Source: Lachnospiraceae bacterium NE2001
Lineage (GTDB): Bacteria > Bacillota > Clostridia > Lachnospirales > Lachnospiraceae
Reading direction: 5' to 3'
Length of the DNA stretch: 45,495 nt
NCBI GenBank assembly: GCA_900110635.1
Contig: FOEK01000004.1
Location: 186,270 to 231,764 of the forward strand
Shown: in pieces, positions 39,859 through 45,495 of the stretch
Numbering within the stretch: the first letter of the stretch is position 1
How the letters are laid out: each line of letters begins with the position of its first letter
Made by a program: the position numbers and the translations under genes
The notes under the pieces: model-generated
Seen by the model: the letters and a program-made list of their open reading frames with translations, nothing else
What the model was told of the DNA's origin: nothing
The model's database searches: none

Positions 39859-42588
39859 TTAACGGTGTCGATGGATCAGCTTGGAGATTTCGACAATCGG
39901 AATGATGAGGATTGCGATACCTACAGCAATTCCGAATTCTTTCGCGTCAATATAGCTGAAGGAGAACAGGGTTCTGAGGACTGGTACGTAAAGGATTGTG
40001 ACTGTAAGCACAAGTGAGAATACCAGTGTTGCCCAGAGTGTTTTGTTCTGCCTCTTCAGACTGAACAGAGACGCACGTCTTGAACGCATATTAAAGCTGT
40101 GGAAGATTTCCATAAGAGAAAGAGTGAGAAATGCCATAGTCATTCCGTCTGGTGATGTCTGGATAGCCCAGCTTCCACTCTCCATATAATGGCCCACAGC
40201 GTAGGATACTACAGTAAGGATTGCGATGACTGCACCCTGAAGCACTACGTCAACACCCAGTCCGCCTGAGAAGATACCGTCTGTCTTCTTACGTGGTGGC
40301 TGTGTCATAGTGTCAGCCTCAGCCTCTTCCATTCCCAGACCGATAGCTGGGAAGCAGTCTGTGATCAGGTTGATCCACAGCAGGTGTGCAGGTTTAAGTA
40401 TAGTAAAGTTCATTATGGTTGCTATAAATATGGCAATGACCTCTGCAAGGTTCGAGGACAGCAGGAACTGTATTGCCTTACGGATGTTGTCATAGATCCT
40501 GCGTCCTTCAGCTACTGCCGCAACGATAGTAGCAAAGTTATCGTCAGTAAGGATCATATCTGCCACGTTCTTTGTAACGTCGGTACCAGTGATACCCATG
40601 CCGACACCGATATCAGCGGACTTTATAGAAGGAGCATCATTTACACCATCACCAGTCATGGCCGTTACGCGGCCATTTGCCTTCCAGGCATTTACGATAC
40701 GAACCTTATGCTCTGGCTGAACACGGGCGTAAACAGAGTAGTCTCCAACGTGCTCTTTGAAATATTCATCGGAGAGCTCTTCAAGCTCCGCACCGGTTAT
40801 AGCCTCGTAGGTTACTGCATTTCCCCCTTCATCTACTCCGTCCAGGATTCCCAGTTCCTTTGCAATAGCAACTGCTGTGTCACGGTGATCACCAGTTATC
40901 ATTACTGGACGGATACCAGCCTTACGGCACTCGCCGATAGCAACCTTAACCTCAGGACGGATAGGGTCGATCATACCGCAGAGACCGATATATATAAGTT
41001 CATTTTCAATAAGCTTTGGTGATAGGTCTGATGGAACCTTGTCCATCTTCTTAAAGCCCAGAGCTAGCACACGGAGGGCTCTGTCAGCCATTCCCTTGTT
41101 GGACTGCTGTATCTTCTTCAGTACCTCAGGAGTCAGCTCGTGTACCTCGCCGTCCATCAGATACTTGGTGCAGGCATCCAGCACACAGTCTGGCGCACCC
41201 TTGGTGAACTGAATATAGCCACCCTCAAGATCCTTATGGATCGTCGTCATCATTTTACGAAGAGAATCAAATGGAGCCTCTCCGACTCTTGGGTATTTCT
41301 CCTTAAGCTCAGCCTTTGGAAGTGAGTTCTTCGCTGCATCTGTAACCAGAGCGCACTCAGTAGCCTCACCTACAGCCTTGTCTGTCTCCCACTCAGCATC
41401 TGAGCAGAGAGCCATACCAAGGATCAGCTTCTTGCCGTCGCCAGAGAGATTATCGTCTGGGAGAAGCTTTCCAGTGCTGTCCTTGTCTACTTCAACCTCG
41501 CCATCAGTGATGGTAACGTGCTCAACAACTGTCATCTTGTTCTGTGTCAGAGTTCCAGTCTTGTCAGAGCAGATGATCTGGGTACATCCCAGAGTCTCAA
41601 CCGCTGTAAGACGTCTGATGATGGCGTGATTCTTTGACATATGTGTAACGCCGATGGAAAGAAGCACTGTAACAACTGCAGCAAGTCCCTCAGGAATTGC
41701 GGCAACCGCCAGTGATATAGCGATCATAAATGTATTGATAAAGAACTCTCCTGAAAGGCCTGTGCCTGTCACAAGATTCCTTATGATATTTATGGCAAAG
41801 ATTACAGCACAGATTACCAGTACCATAATCGAAAGTATCTTTGAAAGCTCGTTCAGCTTGATCTGAAGTGGAGTCTCATCATCAGCTGCCTGTGAAAGCT
41901 GATCTGCGATCTTTCCCATTTCAGTTCCCATACCAGTCTCAACTACAACTGCCTTGCAGCGTCCGTACTGAACTGAGGAGCCCATATAGATCATATTGGC
42001 TCTGTCGCCCAGAGGAATATCTGTTCCACCACCCAGGTCCAAAACGTCTTCTGTCTTCTCTGATGGAACCGACTCGCCTGTGAGGGCCGCCTCTTCCACC
42101 TTCAGAGAAGCAGCTTCGATAATACGGGAGTCTGCTGGCACCGCATCACCTGCTTCAAGTGAAATGATATCGCCTGGCACCAGGTCTGCTGAAGGGATGA
42201 CCATAACCTCGCCGTCACGGATTACCTTGGACTGTGCTGCAGCTATCTCCTGCAAGGCCGCTATGGCTGACTCTGCCTTCGACTCCTGATAAACGCCGAG
42301 AATAGCATTTACTATTACAACCACAAGGATGATAAATACGTCTGCAAAGCCTTCGTGGGAGAATACAGCTGTGATAGCTGAAATGATAGCTGCCACGATG
42401 AGAACGATGGTCATAGGCTCACAGATTTCCTTCAGGAACTTCTTTATCAGACTTTCCTTCTCCTTCTCCACCAGCTTATTGGGGCCGAACTCGGCGAGAC
42501 GCTTCTCGACCTCAGGCTTCTTTAGACCGGTTTCGGAGGTGTTCTTCTCTTTTAATACATTATCAACGGTTTCTAAGTAGTACTTCAT
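39859..42588 (-). CDS. Calcium-transporting P-type ATPase (type II)
   Basis: 909 residues, full length. In order: N-terminal cation-ATPase domain, TM1-2 (about 55-100), actuator motif LTGESVPSEK near 168, TM4 AAIPEGLAAVVTVLL (calcium-site PEGL motif), phosphorylation site ICSDKTGTLTQNKM near 345, MITGDH, MTGDGVNDAPSIKSADIG near 640. TM6 has LLWINLITDCFPAIGLG with the Asn and Asp of type II calcium pumps. A C-terminal four-helix cation domain ends the protein. It exports Ca2+ from the cytoplasm using ATP. AAGGAG ribosome site. It is 10 bp after the AgrC-like kinase gene and may share its transcript. Confidence 0.94.
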   Translation of the reverse strand: MKYYLETVDNVLKEKNTSETGLKKPEVEKRLAEFGPNKLVEKEKESLIKKFLKEICEPMTIVLIVAAIISAITAVFSHEGFADVFIILVVVIVNAILGVYQESKAESAIAALQEIAAAQSKVIRDGEVMVIPSADLVPGDIISLEAGDAVPADSRIIEAASLKVEEAALTGESVPSEKTEDVLDLGGGTDIPLGDRANMIYMGSSVQYGRCKAVVVETGMGTEMGKIADQLSQAADDETPLQIKLNELSKILSIMVLVICAVIFAINIIRNLVTGTGLSGEFFINTFMIAISLAVAAIPEGLAAVVTVLLSIGVTHMSKNHAIIRRLTAVETLGCTQIICSDKTGTLTQNKMTVVEHVTITDGEVEVDKDSTGKLLPDDNLSGDGKKLILGMALCSDAEWETDKAVGEATECALVTDAAKNSLPKAELKEKYPRVGEAPFDSLRKMMTTIHKDLEGGYIQFTKGAPDCVLDACTKYLMDGEVHELTPEVLKKIQQSNKGMADRALRVLALGFKKMDKVPSDLSPKLIENELIYIGLCGMIDPIRPEVKVAIGECRKAGIRPVMITGDHRDTAVAIAKELGILDGVDEGGNAVTYEAITGAELEELSDEYFKEHVGDYSVYARVQPEHKVRIVNAWKANGRVTAMTGDGVNDAPSIKSADIGVGMGITGTDVTKNVADMILTDDNFATIVAAVAEGRRIYDNIRKAIQFLLSSNLAEVIAIFIATIMNFTILKPAHLLWINLITDCFPAIGLGMEEAEADTMTQPPRKKTDGIFSGGLGVDVVLQGAVIAILTVVSYAVGHYMESGSWAIQTSPDGMTMAFLTLSLMEIFHSFNMRSRRASLFSLKRQNKTLWATLVFSLVLTVTILYVPVLRTLFSFSYIDAKEFGIAVGIAILIIPIVEISKLIHRHR

Positions 42589-42598
42589 TTTCTTCTCC

Positions 42599-44200
42599 TT
42601 ATTTACGAGGAATCATGATCGACAGCGAGAAAGAGTTTTCGTCGGACTCGGCTTTAACCAGGCCGTCGTATTCCTCCACTGCCATTCTTATATTTCTAAG
42701 CCCAAAGCCGTGGTGTTCTTTGTCCTTTTTCGAGGTGTAGCCCGAGGACATAAAGAGCTTCTCCACGTCCACCATCTGGCTTGATGCATTTGCTATCTTT
42801 ATAACAAAGAACTTCTCTGTACGCCTGATGTTCATATCAACCCAGGCGGACGGCTTACTATCTTCTTTATCTATGTTAGAATTCTCTGAGCCTGCATCTT
42901 CTATGTTTGCTTTCTCTGAGCCTGCATCTTCTATGTTTGCTTTCTTGGAGCCTGCATTCTCGGTGTTCGCTTTCTTGGAATCTGGCAACAGCTTGGAGGA
43001 CGCTTCGATGGCATTATCCAGCGCATTTGCGAAGATGCTGCAGACATCCATGGGCTTCATATGAAGACCCCCGTCCACAACGCCGTCCAGGTTAAATCCG
43101 ATTCCGCGTTCCTTCATCTTGTCAGCCTTCATAGCAACGATGCAGTCTAACATTTCATCACCAGTGATAATAGAAGGGGAAAGTGCACGCACATTTCCAA
43201 GGAGCTGCTTCAGGTGTTCGTTTGCATCCTCTGTCTTGCCCTCCTCCAGCATCATTTGGGTCAGCGACAGATTGTTGATGATATCGTGACGGAAGGCACG
43301 AGTCTCCTCCTGGCTATGCTTGTAGCGCTCGATATATTCAAGCTCCGCAGTAAGGTAGGTCTCCTGGTATTCGTTCTTCTCTTTCAGGTTCTTCTCTGCC
43401 GCGTTCATGATCAGCAGGATTGGCGCCAGTCCACCCAGGACTGGTATCAAAGAGCCGAATATCATGGATAACATTTTATACTTATCTTCTACTCTTTCTA
43501 TGCCAAATGGCATAGCCGGGAATATACTGAAGATGACCAGCCATACGATGAAGAGGATTCTGTCTCTGACTCGGACCACGTAGAAGCGTTTCTTCTTGAA
43601 ATAGCCAAAATAAAGAATGAGGAGAAGCGCCACATATACCACTATATCCACGCCCACAGCAACAGCAGTATATATCCATTTATCCTTTCCTCCAAGGGTG
43701 TACAGTGCATCCTCAAGGACCTCATATTTTCCGCCGTTAAAGTAGACATACATATACTGGACCATACTGTTAACGTAGTAATATAGCAGGTACAGGCAGA
43801 TGGTTGATTCCACTGAACGGAGGAATCGCTTCTCTTTATATGCCAAAAGATAGAAGATAAACGCGTAGATAAATACGCCGCTGTTTATAACAATACTGGT
43901 AATAGCGCTGTATAACGCAATCCCTTCATAATATGGATTATCCTCGGTAATATAATCAAAGGTTCCCACATTATCAAGGTATTTATACATATCAGGATTT
44001 ACAGCCTTTATTATCAAATCGAGGGCAATTATAAAGATTATCTGAAAGGCCAGTATTCCAAGGGTGGCGATCACCATCTTTCTGGTTATCACCACGTAGC
44101 GTCCGAGAAAACAGGCCGACACCAGTACAACCACCAGCATCGCCAGCATAAAGTTAATATCTGACAAAAATGTCAGTCCATACGATAATACTTCTTCCAT
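42599..44200 (-). CDS. AgrC/LytS-like membrane histidine kinase (GHKL type)
   Basis: 533 residues. About six to seven membrane helices (10-275) precede a coiled segment. The phosphoacceptor region is TRAFRHDIINNLSLTQMML near 305, followed by N-box IFANALDNAIEAS and the C-terminal FGLRNIRMAVEEYDG. Between N-box and the next ATPase motif sits a run of four 10-residue repeats (SKKANIEDAG type, about 405-442) not expected in this fold. It lies 23 bp after a LytTR regulator gene, its likely partner, as in Agr-type systems. No peptide precursor or AgrB gene is seen here. Confidence 0.88.
   Translation of the reverse strand: MEEVLSYGLTFLSDINFMLAMLVVVLVSACFLGRYVVITRKMVIATLGILAFQIIFIIALDLIIKAVNPDMYKYLDNVGTFDYITEDNPYYEGIALYSAITSIVINSGVFIYAFIFYLLAYKEKRFLRSVESTICLYLLYYYVNSMVQYMYVYFNGGKYEVLEDALYTLGGKDKWIYTAVAVGVDIVVYVALLLILYFGYFKKKRFYVVRVRDRILFIVWLVIFSIFPAMPFGIERVEDKYKMLSMIFGSLIPVLGGLAPILLIMNAAEKNLKEKNEYQETYLTAELEYIERYKHSQEETRAFRHDIINNLSLTQMMLEEGKTEDANEHLKQLLGNVRALSPSIITGDEMLDCIVAMKADKMKERGIGFNLDGVVDGGLHMKPMDVCSIFANALDNAIEASSKLLPDSKKANTENAGSKKANIEDAGSEKANIEDAGSENSNIDKEDSKPSAWVDMNIRRTEKFFVIKIANASSQMVDVEKLFMSSGYTSKKDKEHHGFGLRNIRMAVEEYDGLVKAESDENSFSLSIMIPRK
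42871..42990. repeat. Four 30-bp tandem repeats within the kinase gene
   Basis: Units 42871-42900, 42901-42930, 42931-42960 and a diverged 42961-42990. Each encodes ten residues (KANIEDAGSE-like), so copy-number change would stay in frame. Confidence 0.9.
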
Positions 44201-44223
44201 ACAAATATATCCTGTGACTTAAG

Positions 44224-44934
44224 TTAAAATGCGGAGTTTTCTACGTAGGCGTAGAGTGCTTCTTTGAGGGGTTTTACGTTGGAGCGGCTGACTGGGACGT
44301 CAATCTCGCCATCAGGAGTTTCCATCAGTACCCCATTTTTCACAAGCTTCTTTACTTTAGCCAGTGAGATAAGATATCCTCTGTGGACTCTAAAGAATCC
44401 GTCGGTCTTCAGCTGTTCTTCGAAATCGCCAATATTGTAACGAACCAGATGCTCTCCGTCGGTTGCGTAGATCATTACGTACTGGTTCTGTGCTTCCATG
44501 TAAATGATATCGGATACATTTAACAGAAGTTCTTCTCCGTCCTCTTTGATCATCAGCTGTCTCTTGCTTGTTGACTGATCCATAACAAAACGGAGCACCT
44601 CCCGGAGCTTGTCCTCCTGTACTGGCTTTGTGAGATATCTGAGGGCGTTTACCTCATAGCCCTCCAGCGCATACTCCACGTGACCGGTAAGGAACACGAT
44701 ATATATCTTGTCGCTGCGCTCTCTCAGCTTCTTAGCCAGTGTTATGCCGTCCATCGCTGGCATTTCAATATCAAGAAAAAGAACGTCGTAGGGATTGGTA
44801 TCGAAAGCCGCAAGCAGCTTCCTGCCGTCCTCATACGCATCTACAATCACATCTATACTGCCTGCGAGCTTGTCTATCATCTCTCTCGCCTGAGTACGGA
44901 ACTTCTCTTCATCATCACAAACTGCAATTCTCAT
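44224..44934 (-). CDS. LytTR-family response regulator
   Basis: 236 residues. The receiver domain (1-118) has CDDEE, phosphoacceptor Asp in LFLDIEMPAMDG near 55, VFLTGH and YLTKPVQ. The LytTR DNA-binding domain (about 132-230) has YMEAQNQYVMIYA, FRVHRGYLISLAKVKKL and VPVSRSNVKPLKEAL. It is first in an apparent unit with the AgrC-like kinase (23 bp) and the calcium ATPase. A perfect 7-bp palindrome (44961-44978) lies just upstream of the start. Confidence 0.94.
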   Translation of the reverse strand: MRIAVCDDEEKFRTQAREMIDKLAGSIDVIVDAYEDGRKLLAAFDTNPYDVLFLDIEMPAMDGITLAKKLRERSDKIYIVFLTGHVEYALEGYEVNALRYLTKPVQEDKLREVLRFVMDQSTSKRQLMIKEDGEELLLNVSDIIYMEAQNQYVMIYATDGEHLVRYNIGDFEEQLKTDGFFRVHRGYLISLAKVKKLVKNGVLMETPDGEIDVPVSRSNVKPLKEALYAYVENSAF

Positions 44935-44960
44935 ATTACGCCCCCTTCATATACTAAGGT

Positions 44961-44987
44961 AGTGTCAATTCTGACACTCCTTTTTTA
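44961..44987. terminator. Palindrome plus T-run upstream of the LytTR regulator gene
   Basis: AGTGTCA/TGACACT arms with a 4-base loop (44961-44978) followed on the plus strand by TTTTTT. As read on plus it is an intrinsic-terminator shape. As it lies 27 bp upstream of a minus-strand start it could equally be an operator. Confidence 0.45.
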
Positions 44988-45038
44988 TTTCTAAATCCTT
45001 TATTTTCAAGGGTTCTTAACTTTTTTTACAATAAAAAA

Positions 45039-45110
45039 GTGATTACCCCCTAAATAACCAGTATAATTGAATCTGCGAAAACACAATTATCCGTATAGAA
45101 AGGTAATCAC
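45039..45110. repeat. Inverted repeat flanking the transposase promoter
   Basis: GTGATTACC (45039-45047) and GGTAATCAC (45102-45110) are perfect 9-bp inverted copies. Between them lies a TATAAT (about 45062-45067); the right copy overlaps the ribosome-site region of the transposase. It is probably part of the left end or self-regulatory site of the insertion sequence. Confidence 0.5.
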
Positions 45111-45112
45111 CT

Positions 45113-45495
45113 ATGGACATTATAATGTATCTGATTCAATTAGTACAACAACTCTATAAACAGAATTGCTTTTTAATTCAATTTATCTGCAAATATATTC
45201 CTATAAAGCAATGGGCTTTCGATGATTCCCACTCTCCAAAGTATCAGAAATTTAAGATTGATAATCTCCCTAAAGTCATCTCTTTTAAGCAGGAATGGAA
45301 CTGGACTGATCTTATTTCCTATTACCAGAAACGCTATGGCAAAACTATCAAGCCGGTATTCCGCCATGGTGAATGCAATGTTCCAACTGACTGTACCTGT
45401 CCTCAGTGCAATGCTCCTTACCACTACCTCATGTGGAATGATGGCAAGAAGCAGAGTCAGCTTTTATGCAAAGTCTGTCATTCTTTATTCTCTGT
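45113..45495 (+). CDS. Insertion-sequence transposase, N-terminal part
   Basis: Starts at ATG 45113, after GAAAGG nine bases upstream, and runs open to the right edge (127 codons). The N-terminus contains a WAFDDSHSPKYQKFKID phrase and a zinc-ribbon pattern CTCPQC...LCKVC (about 97-123), as in the DNA-binding part of several DDE transposase groups. The catalytic core is outside the window. It is the only plus-strand gene that can be supported. I cannot name the IS family with confidence. Confidence 0.7.
   Translation, partial: MDIIMYLIQLVQQLYKQNCFLIQFICKYIPIKQWAFDDSHSPKYQKFKIDNLPKVISFKQEWNWTDLISYYQKRYGKTIKPVFRHGECNVPTDCTCPQCNAPYHYLMWNDGKKQSQLLCKVCHSLFS

Noticed and set aside
44961-44987. LytTR binding site
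   Set aside because: The palindrome does not match the direct-repeat consensus of LytTR regulators, so only a generic operator or terminator can be claimed.

Overview
The window most likely comes from an anaerobic Bacillota genome of the Lachnospiraceae type (Butyrivibrio/Pseudobutyrivibrio-like). The evidence is AGGAGG-type ribosome sites, LytS/AgrC/OmpR two-component systems, response regulators with SARP-type output domains, a DUF975 protein, a SleB hydrolase and oxygen-sensitive metalloenzyme maturation genes. Almost every gene is on the minus strand, so functional order runs from high to low coordinates. The exception is a truncated transposase at the right edge.

Region 1 (1-12.9 kb) carries parts of a conjugative type IV secretion module. 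It has a VirB2/TrbC-like pilin, a large surface protein and two membrane-bound SpoIIE-type PP2C phosphatases ending at a strong terminator. These are followed by a small broken gene, a VirD4/TraG coupling protein, a membrane-anchored surface protein and a TrbL/VirB6-like channel protein with a huge Asn/Gly/Gln-rich tail that runs off the left edge. Region 2 (13.1-20 kb) is a regulatory block: two LytS-type histidine kinases, two receiver-SARP response regulators, a stand-alone receiver, a membrane protein and a SleB-like wall hydrolase. Five promoters in regions 1 and 2 share one architecture. Each has two direct half-sites (TGTTGSAC-like) 11 bp apart, exactly 8 bp upstream of a -10 hexamer, the layout known for SARP activators. 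One precedes the regulator operon itself; the other four precede the pilin operon, the small broken gene and (twice) virD4. I infer that the SARP-type regulators control the transfer genes.

Region 3 (20.1-36.3 kb) is the most unusual part. It is a run of 14 co-oriented genes in the order hydF, hydE, TM1266-type ACT regulator, nifH-like, nifD-like, nifK-like, unknown membrane protein, a second nifH/nifD/nifK-like set, hypF, hypC, hypD, hypE. HydE and HydF normally serve [FeFe]-hydrogenase assembly. HypCDEF normally make the Fe(CN)2CO unit of [NiFe]-hydrogenase. The window has no hydG, no hypA/hypB, no hydrogenase structural gene, no nifB/E/N and no tetrapyrrole genes. Both NifD-like proteins appear to lack the FeMo-cofactor ligands, while both NifH-like proteins keep the P-loop and both cluster cysteines. 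I propose a hybrid cofactor-assembly or redox system that joins Hyp-derived iron-cyanide chemistry, HydE/HydF and two nitrogenase-like ATP-driven reductases. I do not recognise it as a described pathway.

Region 4 (36.6-45.5 kb) holds an OmpR-type regulator/kinase pair, a DUF975 membrane protein with a possible calcium-binding loop, a type-II calcium-transporting P-type ATPase, an AgrC/LytS-like kinase with LytTR regulator, and the start of an insertion-sequence transposase.

Regions 3 and 4 are studded with at least three families of short palindromic repeats. They abut or overlap gene ends, and in hydF and the second nifK-like gene they lie in frame inside the coding sequence.
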